A stretch of DNA of 64,000 nucleotides, taken from contig NC_018513.1 in the NCBI RefSeq assembly GCF_000292915.1, positions 682,001 through 746,000 of the forward strand, given 5' to 3'. Origin of the DNA: Burkholderia cepacia GG4 (GTDB lineage: Bacteria > Pseudomonadota > Gammaproteobacteria > Burkholderiales > Burkholderiaceae). Position numbers and translations under genes: made by a program. Every line of letters begins with the position of its first letter. The first letter of the stretch is position 1. Under the pieces are notes generated by a model. It saw only the letters and a program-made list of their open reading frames with translations. It ran no database searches and was not told the DNA's origin. Positions 38,835 to 47,786 of the stretch are shown here, in pieces.

Positions 38835-39611
38835 TTACATGCGGAAGTGTTCGCCGAGGTACACGCGGCGCACGCTTTCGTTTTCGATGATGTCGCTCGG
38901 CGCGCCGGCGGCGAGCACCGAACCGTCGCTGATGATGTAAGCGTGGTCGCAGATGCCGAGCGTTTCGCGGACGTTGTGATCGGTAATCAGCACGCCGATG
39001 TTGCGCTGCTTCAGGAACCTGACGATCTTCTGGATCTCGAGCACCGCGATCGGGTCGACGCCGGCGAACGGCTCGTCGAGCAGGATGAAGTTCGGATTGG
39101 TCGCGAGCGCACGCGCAATCTCGACGCGACGGCGTTCGCCGCCCGACAGCGACAGCGCCGGGTTCTCGCGCAGGTGGCCGATCTGCAACTCGTCGAGCAG
39201 CGCCTCGGTGCGCGACGCGATCGCGTCCTTCGACAGCCGCTTGCCGTCTTCGCCGTGCTGCAGCTCGAGCACCGCGCGGATGTTCTCCTCGACGGTCAGC
39301 TTGCGGAACACCGACGCTTCCTGCGGCAGGTACGACAGGCCGAGCGATGCGCGCTTGTGGATCGGCAGCAGGCTGATCGAGCTGCCGTTCAGCGAGATCT
39401 CGCCCGCGTCGAGCGGCACCAGGCCGACGATCATGTAGAACGACGTGGTCTTGCCGGCGCCGTTCGGGCCGAGCAGGCCGACGACCTCGCCGCTCTTCAC
39501 ATCGAGCGACACGTCCTTGACGACCGTGCGCGAGCCATAGCGCTTCTTCAGGTTCCGGACGACGAGCGAACTCGTGGTGCCGGCCGGCTGGCGGTTCGGG
39601 AGCGCGTTCAT
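38835..39611 (-). CDS. lptB: LPS export ABC transporter ATP-binding protein
   Basis: A 258-residue ATPase that powers LPS extraction from the inner membrane by LptB2FGC. Walker [12 protein letters not shown], signature [13 protein letters not shown], Walker [10 protein letters not shown] and the switch His in [11 protein letters not shown] are all present. It overlaps the end of lptA by 4 bases (ATGA), so the two are translationally coupled. It is followed by rpoN. Confidence 0.97.
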   Translation of the reverse strand: MNALPNRQPAGTTSSLVVRNLKKRYGSRTVVKDVSLDVKSGEVVGLLGPNGAGKTTSFYMIVGLVPLDAGEISLNGSSISLLPIHKRASLGLSYLPQEASVFRKLTVEENIRAVLELQHGEDGKRLSKDAIASRTEALLDELQIGHLRENPALSLSGGERRRVEIARALATNPNFILLDEPFAGVDPIAVLEIQKIVRFLKQRNIGVLITDHNVRETLGICDHAYIISDGSVLAAGAPSDIIENESVRRVYLGEHFRM

Positions 39612-40273
39612 TGGCCGGGCGCTCCCTGGATCGTGGTCGACGGCGACAGCTTCGCCGGCGCGCCGTTCAGCGGCCCGGGGCCGCCGTTCTTCGGCGACAG
39701 CATCGCGCGCACGCGGCCGTTCGGGTTGCCCGGCGCCGCAACGTCCTTGCCGCCCTTCGCGGTGTAGAAGTCGCGCTGGCCGTCGTACGTGATCACGCTG
39801 CCATGCACGGTGTCGGCGATCGTCGTCGTGCCCTGCAGGCGGCGCACGGTCGCGGCGGTCGTCAGCGTCGTCAGGTCCTGCTTGCCGTCGTAGTCGATGC
39901 GCTCGGCGTCGCCGTCGATGTACTCGTCGAGACCTTCGCGCTTCTGGCGGAACGTCGCGTGCTTCTTGCCGCTGCCGAACGACGTGGCGTACTGATAGCC
40001 TTCCGGATCCTGGCGCACTTCGACGCGATCGCCCTTGATGATGATCGTGCCCTTCGTGATCACGACGTTGCCGGTCGCGACCGTGACCTGCTTCAGGTCG
40101 TCATAGGTCAGGTTGTCCGCCTCGACGTTGATCGGCTTGTTCTGGTCAGCCTTCTCGGCATGGGCGAGCGGCGCCAGCCCGATGAGCGGGAGCGCCACGA
40201 GCGTCGCGGCGAGCGCGGCGCGGACGGCGCGCGCAGCGCCGCCGGAATTCTGTCGAGGGAACGGTTCGTTCAT
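39608..40273 (-). CDS. lptA: periplasmic LPS-transport protein LptA
   Basis: A 221-residue periplasmic protein of the OstA-like beta-jellyroll fold which bridges LptC and LptD to carry LPS across the periplasm. The signal peptide ends at about residue 40 ([12 protein letters not shown]). The mature part has [22 protein letters not shown] and the [11 protein letters not shown] repeat-like strand. The C-terminal tail is proline/glycine-rich. The ATG at 40273 is preferred to an upstream GTG at 40297. It sits between lptC and lptB. Confidence 0.95.
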   Translation of the reverse strand: MNEPFPRQNSGGAARAVRAALAATLVALPLIGLAPLAHAEKADQNKPINVEADNLTYDDLKQVTVATGNVVITKGTIIIKGDRVEVRQDPEGYQYATSFGSGKKHATFRQKREGLDEYIDGDAERIDYDGKQDLTTLTTAATVRRLQGTTTIADTVHGSVITYDGQRDFYTAKGGKDVAAPGNPNGRVRAMLSPKNGGPGPLNGAPAKLSPSTTIQGAPGQ

Positions 40274-40293
40274 GCAGTCACGTGAGGGATGCG

Positions 40294-40908
40294 TCACCTG
40301 GATTGACCTTTCGAGCCGCCGGACGTATCCGCGGCGGCGATCGTGCCGCGCACGTTGCCGTAAAGCTCGATGACCCGGGTGACGTTGTTGTACTTCATGC
40401 CGTCGGTCGCGTTGACGAGCGACAGGCCGCGCTGAAGTTTAACCGGCTTTTCGGTCTGGATCACATCGTCATTGACGAAGATCCGGAAATGCTGGGAATC
40501 GGCCTGCATCTGCGGATCGCCGCCGCCGGCCACGCGCAGGATGCGCGCGTCGTCGTACAAATCGACGATCGACACGTCGCCATTGACGGTGCCGCGCTTC
40601 GCGGTGGTCGTCACGACCGGCTTGCCGGGCTGGAATGCGCGCATGGCCGGATCGGTCAGGTCGCTGGTTTCGGTGTCTTCGTAATGGATCAGCTTCGCGG
40701 CCGTCAGCCGGTACTGGGTCGAGCCGGACTGGTCGAGCTCGGTGACCGAGAAGTTGTCCGCGAAATAGTCGGGCGTATGGCGCTTCGGCTGCACGGTGCC
40801 CTCGCCGGGCGGCGGCAGCGTCGCCTGCAGCAGCCACCACGTGATGCCCGCGAGCGCGGCCACCGCGACGAGCGGCAGCAACTGGGTCCAGCGGAAATGC
40901 GTGTTCAT
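40294..40908 (-). CDS. lptC: LPS-transport protein LptC
   Basis: A 204-residue bitopic protein with one N-terminal membrane helix (about 10-30, LLPLVAVAALAGITWWLL) and a periplasmic jellyroll that receives LPS from LptB2FG and hands it to LptA. PDYFADNFSVTELDQSG and the late DGMKYNNVTRVIELYGNVRG are family-typical. Only 3 bases separate it from the kdsC stop, showing one operon with kdsD-kdsC-lptC-lptA-lptB. Confidence 0.95.
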   Translation of the reverse strand: MNTHFRWTQLLPLVAVAALAGITWWLLQATLPPPGEGTVQPKRHTPDYFADNFSVTELDQSGSTQYRLTAAKLIHYEDTETSDLTDPAMRAFQPGKPVVTTTAKRGTVNGDVSIVDLYDDARILRVAGGGDPQMQADSQHFRIFVNDDVIQTEKPVKLQRGLSLVNATDGMKYNNVTRVIELYGNVRGTIAAADTSGGSKGQSR

Positions 40909-40911
40909 CCG

Positions 40912-41448
40912 TCAGGCTCCGCAGGCGGCCGCGAGCAGCGCGTCGTAGCGGCGCTGCGCGCGCAGGATCGCGTCGCAGACTTCGCGCACCGCGCCCTGGC
41001 CGCCGCGGGCCTCGGCGACCCAGTGCGCGCGGGCGATCACCTCGGGGTGCGCATTGGCCGGCGCGGTCGCGAAGCCGCAGCGCAGCAGCACCGGCAGGTC
41101 GGGCCAGTCGTCGCCCATGTAGCCGCACGCGTCGGCGGTGATGCCGAGCGACGCGATCAGGTCGGCGAACACGGTGAGCTTGTTCTCGACGCCCTGGAAC
41201 AGGTGCGCGATCTTCATTTCCTTCGCACGCGCCGCGACGATCTCCGAGCGGCGGCCGGTGATGATCGCGGTTGCGATGCCGGCTTCGCCAAGCAGCTTCA
41301 CGCCGTGGCCGTCGAGCGAATTGAACGACTTCATCGCGTCGCCGGCCGCGGTAAACAGCAGGCCGCCGTCGGTCAGCACGCCGTCGACGTCGAAAATCAT
41401 CAGCTTCACGCGGCTCGCGCGTTCGGCCGCAGTCAGCGCTGCGCTCAT
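40912..41448 (-). CDS. kdsC: 3-deoxy-D-manno-octulosonate 8-phosphate phosphatase
   Basis: A 178-residue HAD-family phosphatase releasing Kdo from Kdo-8-P for LPS. The nucleophile Asp is in IFDVDGVLTDG, motif II ITGRRS, motif III includes Lys of the VENK region and motif IV GDDWPDL. It lacks a cap domain, as expected for the tetrameric class C0 enzyme. Its ATG overlaps the kdsD stop by one base (TGATG). Confidence 0.96.
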   Translation of the reverse strand: MSAALTAAERASRVKLMIFDVDGVLTDGGLLFTAAGDAMKSFNSLDGHGVKLLGEAGIATAIITGRRSEIVAARAKEMKIAHLFQGVENKLTVFADLIASLGITADACGYMGDDWPDLPVLLRCGFATAPANAHPEVIARAHWVAEARGGQGAVREVCDAILRAQRRYDALLAAACGA

Positions 41449-42431
41449 CAGATCACCTTCTTCGAAAACAGGTCGTGCATGTTCAGCGCGCCGATCAGCG
41501 CGCCGTCGGCATCGACGACCAGCATCTGGTTGATCCGGTGGCGCTCCATCAGTTCCACGGCCTCGACCGCGAGATGTTCGGGGCCGATCGTGCGCGGCTC
41601 GCGCGTCATCACTTCGACGATCGGCAAGGTGCGGAAATCGCCGTCGCGCGCCAGTACGCGACGCAGGTCGCCGTCCGTGAAGATGCCGGCGACATGGCCA
41701 TTGGCGTCGACCACGGCCGTCATGCCCAAGCGCTTCGCGGTGATCTGGAACAGCGCGTCCGACAGCGTCGCGTCGAGCCCGACGCGCGGCACGTCGTCGC
41801 CCGAGCGCATCACGTCGCGCACATGGGTGAGCAGGCGCCGGCCGAGCGCGCCGCCCGGATGCGAGCGCGCGAAATCCTCGGAGCCGAAGCCGCGCGCGTC
41901 GAGCACCGCGACGGCGAGCGCATCGCCGAGCGCGAGCGCGGCGGTCGTGCTCGCGGTGGGCGCGAGGTTCAGCGGGCACGCTTCCTTCGAGACCGCGGCG
42001 TTCAGGTTCACGTCGGCGAGCGTGCCGAGGCTCGATTCCGCTCGGCCCGTGATCGCGATCAGCTTCGCGCCGATCCGCTTGACGAGCGGCAGGATCGCGA
42101 CGAGTTCTTCCGACTCGCCTGAATAGGAGATGCCGATGAAGACGTCGTCCGACGTGACCATGCCGAGGTCGCCGTGGCTGGCCTCGGCCGGATGGACGAA
42201 GAAGGCCGGCGTGCCGGTGCTCGCCAGCGTTGCCGCGATCTTGCGGGCGATGTGCCCCGATTTGCCGATGCCGGACACCACGACGCGGCCGCGGCAGCCG
42301 AGCAGCAGCGCGACGGCCTGGACGAAGTCGCCGTCAAGCTGGTCGCGCAGCGCGCGTACGGCGTCCGCCTCGATGTCGAGCACGTCGCGGGCGAGCGCGA
42401 GCGCCCGATCATCATTGATTTTCGCTATCAT
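41448..42431 (-). CDS. kdsD: arabinose-5-phosphate isomerase
   Basis: A 327-residue enzyme interconverting ribulose-5-P and arabinose-5-P, the first Kdo-pathway step. An SIS domain (about 30-180, GIGKSGHIARKIAATLASTG, SYSGESEEL) is followed by two CBS domains (about 200-325). It heads the kdsD-kdsC-lptC-lptA-lptB operon and is divergent from the CPA2 antiporter gene. Confidence 0.96.
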   Translation of the reverse strand: MIAKINDDRALALARDVLDIEADAVRALRDQLDGDFVQAVALLLGCRGRVVVSGIGKSGHIARKIAATLASTGTPAFFVHPAEASHGDLGMVTSDDVFIGISYSGESEELVAILPLVKRIGAKLIAITGRAESSLGTLADVNLNAAVSKEACPLNLAPTASTTAALALGDALAVAVLDARGFGSEDFARSHPGGALGRRLLTHVRDVMRSGDDVPRVGLDATLSDALFQITAKRLGMTAVVDANGHVAGIFTDGDLRRVLARDGDFRTLPIVEVMTREPRTIGPEHLAVEAVELMERHRINQMLVVDADGALIGALNMHDLFSKKVI

Positions 42432-42556
42432 GCGCGGAGTATAGCAAAGGCGTTTGTTCGCCGCGCCGCGCCTTCGGACTCGTCCGATGTCGCCAGCCCA
42501 CCGCCACCACCCGCGCCCGCATTGCCGTGGCCCCGACGAACGAGGACGCTTTGCCC

Positions 42557-44563
42557 GTGATTTCCCCGCTCGAAATGACCCTGCTGCTGCTGCTGGCCTC
42601 GGTGGTGGGCGTCGTCGTATTTCGCTCGTTGAACCTGCCGCCGATGCTCGGCTACCTGACCGTCGGCATCCTGGTCGGCCCGCACGCGTTCGGCATCGCC
42701 GCGGACCTCGAACGGGCCGAGCACCTCGCGGAGTTCGGCGTGGTGTTCCTGATGTTCTCGATCGGCCTCGAATTCTCGCTCGCGAAGCTGAGGGCGATGC
42801 AGCGGCTCGTGTTCGGGCTCGGGCTGCTGCAGGTCGTCGCGACCCTCGTGCTCGCGGTCGTGCTCGGCGCGCTGTTCGAGCACTGGGTGCACATCACGTG
42901 GCAGGGCAGCGTCGCGCTCGGCGGCGCGCTCGCGATGTCGTCGACGGCGATCGTGTCGAAGATGCTCGCCGAGCGGCTCGAGATCGAGACCGCGCACGGC
43001 CGCAACATCTTCGGCGTGCTGCTGTTCCAGGATCTCGCGGTGGTGCCGCTGCTGATCGTGATCGCCGCGTTCGGCGCCGAGTCGTCGAAGGATCTCGCGC
43101 TCACGCTCGGCTTCGCGGCGGTGAAGATCGTGATCGCGCTCGCGCTGCTGCTGATCGTCGGCCAGCGCTTCATGACGCGCTGGCTCAACGTCGTCGCGCG
43201 TCGTCGCTCGCAGGAACTGTTCGTGCTGAACCTGCTGCTCGTCACGCTCGGCGCCGCGTTCATCACCGACCGCTTCGGCCTGTCGCTCGCGCTCGGCGCG
43301 TTCATCGCGGGGATGCTGATCTCCGAGACGCCGTTCCGCCATCAGGTGGAAGAGGACATCAAGCCGTTCCGCGACGTGCTGCTCGGCCTGTTCTTCGTGA
43401 CGACCGGGATGCTGCTCGATCCGCGCGTGATCTGGGAGCACCCGCTCCTCGTGCTCGGCTTCTTCGTCGGGCAGATCCTGTTCAAGGCGACCATGATCGC
43501 GGGGCTCGCGCGCCTGTTCGGCGCGACGCCGGGCGTCGCGATGCGCACCGGCATCGGTCTCGCGCAAGCCGGCGAATTCGGCTTCGTGCTGCTGAACCTG
43601 ATCCTCGACCGGCATCTCGTCGATTCGACGCTGCTGCAGGCGATCCTCGCATCGATGCTGCTGTCGATGCTGGCCGCGCCGTTCCTGATCCAGAATGCCG
43701 ACCGGATCGTGATGCGGCTGTCGTCGACCGAATGGATGCAGCAGTCGCTGCAGATGACGCGGATCGCGACGCAAAGCCTCAAGCAGCGCGGCCACGTGAT
43801 CATCTGCGGCTACGGCCGCGCGGGCCAGAACCTGGCGCGGATGCTCGAGCAGGAAGGCATTTCGTACGTCGCGCTCGACCTCGATCCCGATCGCGTGAGC
43901 GCGGCCGCGACGGCCGGCGAATCGGTCGTGTTCGGCGACGCGGCGCGCCGCGAGTCGCTGCTCGCGGCCGGTATCCATCGCGCGGCGGCGGTCGCGATCA
44001 CGTATGCGAACACGCCGTCCGCGCTGCGCGTGCTGCACCATGTGCACGAACTCGAGCCGACGCTGCCGGCGATCGTGCGCACGGTCGATGACGCCGATCT
44101 CGAGAAACTGCTCGCGGCCGGCGCGACCGAGGTGATTCCGGAGATCGTCGAGGGCAGCCTGATGCTCGCGTCGCACACGCTGGTGCTGGTCGGCGTGCCG
44201 ATGCGCAAGGTCGTGCGGCGCGTCGAGGAGATGCGCGACGAGCGCTACAGCCTGCTGCGCGGCTATTTCCACGGCGCGGACGACGCGGACGACGACGCGC
44301 GCGAGCAGGTGCGGCTACAATCGGTGCCGGTCGATACGCGCGCGGACGCGGTCGGGCGCTCGCTGGAAGAGCTCGGGCTGTATGCGCTCGGGCTGGAAGT
44401 CACGGCGATCCGCCGGCACGGGATCCGCGGCGTCGAACCCGATCCGCAGACCAAGCTGCGCGCCAGCGACATCGTCGTGCTGCGCGGGCTGCCCGAGGCG
44501 CTTGCACTCGCGGAGGAGCGGCTGTCGCGCCATCGGCGCGAGCCGCCGACCGCGGTCGCCTGA
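42557..44563 (+). CDS. CPA2-family cation:proton antiporter with TrkA-N domain
   Basis: A 668-residue membrane protein of the KefB/KefC/YbaL type. Residues about 1-385 are 12-13 helices (ASVVGVVVFRSLNLPPMLGYL, GLAQAGEFGFVLLNL). Residues about 415-530 are a RCK/TrkA-N nucleotide-binding domain (HVIICGYGRAGQNLARML) and residues about 575-655 a TrkA-C domain. It probably exports K+ or Na+ in exchange for protons under NAD(H) or glutathione control. The GTG at 42557 follows GAGGA by 10 bases; TTG 42551 and GTG 42527 are alternatives. In Burkholderia it is regularly divergent from kdsD. Confidence 0.9.
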   Translation: MISPLEMTLLLLLASVVGVVVFRSLNLPPMLGYLTVGILVGPHAFGIAADLERAEHLAEFGVVFLMFSIGLEFSLAKLRAMQRLVFGLGLLQVVATLVLAVVLGALFEHWVHITWQGSVALGGALAMSSTAIVSKMLAERLEIETAHGRNIFGVLLFQDLAVVPLLIVIAAFGAESSKDLALTLGFAAVKIVIALALLLIVGQRFMTRWLNVVARRRSQELFVLNLLLVTLGAAFITDRFGLSLALGAFIAGMLISETPFRHQVEEDIKPFRDVLLGLFFVTTGMLLDPRVIWEHPLLVLGFFVGQILFKATMIAGLARLFGATPGVAMRTGIGLAQAGEFGFVLLNLILDRHLVDSTLLQAILASMLLSMLAAPFLIQNADRIVMRLSSTEWMQQSLQMTRIATQSLKQRGHVIICGYGRAGQNLARMLEQEGISYVALDLDPDRVSAAATAGESVVFGDAARRESLLAAGIHRAAAVAITYANTPSALRVLHHVHELEPTLPAIVRTVDDADLEKLLAAGATEVIPEIVEGSLMLASHTLVLVGVPMRKVVRRVEEMRDERYSLLRGYFHGADDADDDAREQVRLQSVPVDTRADAVGRSLEELGLYALGLEVTAIRRHGIRGVEPDPQTKLRASDIVVLRGLPEALALAEERLSRHRREPPTAVA

Positions 44564-44596
44564 GTCGCGATTCGATAACCTGACCCGTATTTATTC

Positions 44597-44630
44597 AAAA
44601 CGGTGCCCGATCTTCGCGCACCGTTTTTTT
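44597..44630 (+). terminator. intrinsic terminator after the antiporter gene
   Basis: AAAACGGTGC (44597-44606) pairs with GCACCGTTTT (44618-44627), followed by more T to 44630. It is placed about 12 bases before the apt start. Confidence 0.85.
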
Positions 44631-44641
44631 CGGAGAGTTTC

Positions 44642-45208
44642 ATGCCGCATTCGTCGTCGGGCGCACCGCTCGATCCGGTCGCCTTCATTCACAGCCAGAT
44701 CCGCACGGTCCCCGACTGGCCCCAGCCGGGCGTGATGTTCCGCGACATAACGACGCTGCTGCAGAGCCCGAAGGCGCTGCGCATCCTCGTCGACCTGTTC
44801 GTCGAACGCTATGTCGATGCGAAGCTCGACTACGTCGCGGGGCTCGATGCGCGCGGCTTCATCATCGCGCCGATCGTCGCGTACGAGCTGAGCGTCGGCT
44901 TCGTGCCGATCCGCAAGGTCGGCAAGCTGCCGTACAAGACGTGCTCGGAATCGTACGACCTCGAATACGGCAGTGCGACGGTCGAAATCCATGAAGACGC
45001 GTGCCGCCCCGGCGATCGCGTGATCATCATGGACGACCTGATTGCGACCGGCGGCACGATGATGGCGGGGCGCAACCTGCTGCAGCGGCTCGGCGCGGTC
45101 GTGGTCGAAGGCGCGGCGATCATCGACCTGCCCGATCTCGGCGGCTCGACGCTGCTGCGCAACGCGGGGCTGCCCGTCTACACCGTCACCGAATTCGCCG
45201 GCCACTGA
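44642..45208 (+). CDS. apt: adenine phosphoribosyltransferase
   Basis: A 188-residue salvage enzyme joining adenine to PRPP to give AMP. It has the PRPP-binding motif [13 protein letters not shown] and the purine/PRPP strand SRGF-like [17 protein letters not shown] lies 5-8 bases before the ATG. The preceding terminator hairpin ends 11 bases upstream, so its promoter may lie within the antiporter gene or the hairpin is not absolute. Confidence 0.96.
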   Translation: MPHSSSGAPLDPVAFIHSQIRTVPDWPQPGVMFRDITTLLQSPKALRILVDLFVERYVDAKLDYVAGLDARGFIIAPIVAYELSVGFVPIRKVGKLPYKTCSESYDLEYGSATVEIHEDACRPGDRVIIMDDLIATGGTMMAGRNLLQRLGAVVVEGAAIIDLPDLGGSTLLRNAGLPVYTVTEFAGH

Positions 45209-45242
45209 ACCCCTGAACGCCGGCCCACGCCGCGAGGTCACG

Positions 45243-45857
45243 ATGCCCAACTTCATGCTGTTTCTCGCCACGTCGATCGCGATCACGTTCGCGCCGGGTC
45301 CCGACAACCTGCAGGTGCTCGCGCGCGGCATCTCGCAGGGCCGCGCGGCCGGCTTCGTCGCGGCGCTCGGCTTCACGGCCGGGATCCTGTTCCATACGAC
45401 GCTCGCGGCGCTCGGCGTCGCGGCCGTGCTGCGTTCGTCGCCGGTCGCGTTCCAGGCACTGAAGCTCGCGGGCGCCGCGTACCTCGTGTGGATCGGCATC
45501 AAGGCGCTGCGCAGCCAGGGCCTCGCGAATGCGCATCAGCGTCCGCCGCAGCCGCTGCGCGCGATCTTCCGGCAGAGCGTGATCGGCAACCTGATGAACC
45601 CGAAGGTCACGCTGTTCTTCGTCGTGTTCCTGCCGCAGTTCGTCGATCCGCACGGCGTGCAGAGCGTGACGCTGCAGATGTTCGAGCTCGGCGCGCTGTT
45701 CATGCTGCAGACGGCCGCGATCTTCTCGCTGTTCGGCGTCGGCGCGGGCGCGATCGGCACATGGCTGAAGCGCCGCCCGAAGGCCGGCGTGTGGCTCGAC
45801 CGGATTGCCGGCGCGACCTTCATCGCGATCGGCATTCGCGTCGCGCTGAAGGACTGA
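45243..45857 (+). CDS. LysE family amino-acid exporter
   Basis: A 204-residue inner-membrane protein with 5-6 helices. LysE/RhtB family signatures: ITFAPGPDNLQVLARGISQGRAAGF near the N-terminus and IGNLMNPKVTLFFVVFLPQFV in the middle. Substrate not predictable; homologues export lysine, threonine, homoserine or cysteine-pathway metabolites. It lies 34 bases after apt and 5 bases before the Nudix gene, so the three are probably cotranscribed. Confidence 0.88.
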   Translation: MPNFMLFLATSIAITFAPGPDNLQVLARGISQGRAAGFVAALGFTAGILFHTTLAALGVAAVLRSSPVAFQALKLAGAAYLVWIGIKALRSQGLANAHQRPPQPLRAIFRQSVIGNLMNPKVTLFFVVFLPQFVDPHGVQSVTLQMFELGALFMLQTAAIFSLFGVGAGAIGTWLKRRPKAGVWLDRIAGATFIAIGIRVALKD

Positions 45858-45862
45858 GCCCG

Positions 45863-46720
45863 ATGACGTTTCCGTGCATTGCGGCCGCACGCCGCTTCGA
45901 TCCGGCCGCGCACCTGCGCTTCGAGATCGCCGGCGAGCAGGTCGGCTGGGTGCGCCGCCAGGACGTCGCGAAGCTTGCCCGCTGGCCCGACGTGTTCGAG
46001 CTGACGGACGCGCGCGTCGTGCTGTCGGCGCGTTACGACTCGGTCGACGCGCGCAGCATGGCGCTCGCGAGCGCGATCGGCGCGCTCGCGGCGGAAGGTG
46101 CGATTCCCGGCTGGCGCGACGAGATCTATGCGGTCCGCAACCGCTTCGACGATCCGCCGCTCGCGTATATCGAGCGCGCGGCGTCGCGCTTTTTCGGCAC
46201 GCAGACCTATGCGGTGCACCTGAACGGCATCGTAGAATATGCGGCTGCGCCGGGTTCGCCGGCCGTGCCGCAGATGTGGCTCGGCCGCCGCAGCGAGACC
46301 AAGGCCACCGACCCCGGCATGCTCGACAACGTCGTCGCGGGCGGTATCGGCTGGGGGCTGGGTGTTCACGAGACGCTCACGAAGGAATGCTGGGAAGAGG
46401 CCGGCATGCCGGCCGAACTCGCGTCGCGCGCGATCGCGGGCCGCGCAGTGCAGGTGCTGTGCTCGCTGCCCGAAGGCACTCAGTCCGAGCTGATCTTCGT
46501 GTACGACCTGCCGCTGCCGCGCGACTTCGCGCCGCACAACCAGGACGGCGAAGTGGCCGAGCACCTGCTGGCCGGCGTGCCCGAGGTGATCGGCTGGCTG
46601 CGCGAGGGCCGCGCGACGATGGATGCGAGCCTCGCGATGCTCGACACGCTGCTGCGCCACCGCTGGCTCGCGGCGGCCGACGCGGCGGGCATCGACGCGC
46701 TGTTCGCGCCGGCCGCGTAA
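45863..46720 (+). CDS. Nudix hydrolase with DUF4743 domain
   Basis: A 285-residue protein. The N-terminal half (about 1-115) is the DUF4743 domain found ahead of Nudix modules; the C-terminal half holds a variant Nudix box, GGIGWGLGVHETLTKECWEEAG, in which KECWEEAG gives the REUXEE metal-binding core (Lys for Arg). The same architecture occurs in yeast Tnr3, which hydrolyses damaged forms of thiamine diphosphate, so damage control of a cofactor is a reasonable guess. It begins 5 bases after the LysE-family gene. Confidence 0.87.
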   Translation: MTFPCIAAARRFDPAAHLRFEIAGEQVGWVRRQDVAKLARWPDVFELTDARVVLSARYDSVDARSMALASAIGALAAEGAIPGWRDEIYAVRNRFDDPPLAYIERAASRFFGTQTYAVHLNGIVEYAAAPGSPAVPQMWLGRRSETKATDPGMLDNVVAGGIGWGLGVHETLTKECWEEAGMPAELASRAIAGRAVQVLCSLPEGTQSELIFVYDLPLPRDFAPHNQDGEVAEHLLAGVPEVIGWLREGRATMDASLAMLDTLLRHRWLAAADAAGIDALFAPAA

Positions 46721-46799
46721 TGCGCGCGCCGGTCCCGGCGCGGTCGAGGTCGCACGAACGGCCCATTTGACGAATACGGAAACCAAGGGAGTAGCGGTC

Positions 46800-47684
46800 A
46801 TGTCGACCGATCACAGCTTTATCTTGAAACTGTCGTGCCCCGACCGGCACGGCATCGTCCACGCGGTCTCGGGCTTCCTGTTCGAGCGCAGCAACAACAT
46901 CCTCGACTCGGCGCAGTTCGGCGACAGCCGCACCGGCGAGTTCTTCATGCGCGTGCACTTCGAGCAGGATGCCGACGGCGCGGATGCCGCGTCTGCGCTC
47001 GACACGCTTCGCAACGAATTCGCGCCGCTCGCCGAGCAGTTCGCGATGCGCTGGGAACTGCACGACGCGGCCGTGAAGCCGCGTGTCGTGATCATGGTGT
47101 CGAAGATCGGCCATTGCCTGAACGACCTGCTGTTCCGCTATCGCACCGGCCAGCTGCCGATCGAGATCCCGGCGATCGTGTCGAACCACAAGGAGTTCTA
47201 CCAGCTCGCCGCGAGCTACAACATCCCGTTCCATCACTTCCCGCTGATCGGCGGTTCGTCCGATGCGGCGAAGGCCGCGCAGGAAGCGCGCGTGCTGGAG
47301 GTGATCGACGAACACCAGGCCGATCTCGTCGTGCTCGCGCGCTACATGCAGATCCTGTCGCCGAACATGTGCCAGCAGCTCGCCGGTCGCGCGATCAACA
47401 TCCACCATTCGTTCCTGCCGAGCTTCAAGGGCGCGAAGCCGTACTACCAGGCGTTCGACCGCGGCGTGAAGCTGATCGGCGCGACCGCGCACTACGTGAC
47501 GACCGATCTCGACGAAGGCCCGATCATCGAGCAGGAAGTCGAGCGCGTCGACCACAGCATGACGCCCGACCAGCTCACCGCGATCGGTCGCGACGTCGAG
47601 TGCGTGACGCTCGCGCGTGCGGTGAAGTGGCACGTCGAGCACCGGATCGTGCTGAACGGGACGAAGACGGTCGTGTTCCGCTGA
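46800..47684 (+). CDS. purU: formyltetrahydrofolate deformylase
   Basis: A 294-residue enzyme splitting 10-formyl-THF into formate and THF, which balances one-carbon pools. An N-terminal ACT domain (about 7-85) starts with FILKLSCPDRHGIVHAVSGFL; the C-terminal formyltransferase-like domain shows HHFPLIGG, VLARYMQILS and INIHHSFLPSFKGAKPYYQAF with the catalytic Asn, His and Asp region. ATG 46800 follows AAGGGAG. A strong terminator follows, shared with the convergent gene. Confidence 0.97.
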   Translation: MSTDHSFILKLSCPDRHGIVHAVSGFLFERSNNILDSAQFGDSRTGEFFMRVHFEQDADGADAASALDTLRNEFAPLAEQFAMRWELHDAAVKPRVVIMVSKIGHCLNDLLFRYRTGQLPIEIPAIVSNHKEFYQLAASYNIPFHHFPLIGGSSDAAKAAQEARVLEVIDEHQADLVVLARYMQILSPNMCQQLAGRAINIHHSFLPSFKGAKPYYQAFDRGVKLIGATAHYVTTDLDEGPIIEQEVERVDHSMTPDQLTAIGRDVECVTLARAVKWHVEHRIVLNGTKTVVFR

Positions 47685-47730
47685 TCGGCGGTTCGCGCCT
47701 GCCGGCGGTCGGCCGCCGGCCCGCCAATGA

Positions 47731-47766
47731 AAACGCCGCGCCCTTCACGGGGCGCGGCGTTTTTTC
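47731..47766. terminator. bidirectional terminator between purU and the AI-2E gene
   Basis: ACGCCGCGCCC (47734-47744) pairs with GGGCGCGGCGT (47751-47761), an 11-bp stem flanked by AAAA on one side and TTTTTT on the other, so it can stop both convergent transcripts. Confidence 0.9.
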
Positions 47767-47786
47767 ATCGCGTGACGGGCAGGGCG

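Noticed and set aside
42428..44272. 614-codon minus-strand open frame opposite the CPA2 antiporter
   Set aside because: Arg/Glu/His-rich low-complexity translation typical of an antisense shadow; the plus strand encodes a full antiporter with TrkA-N domain.
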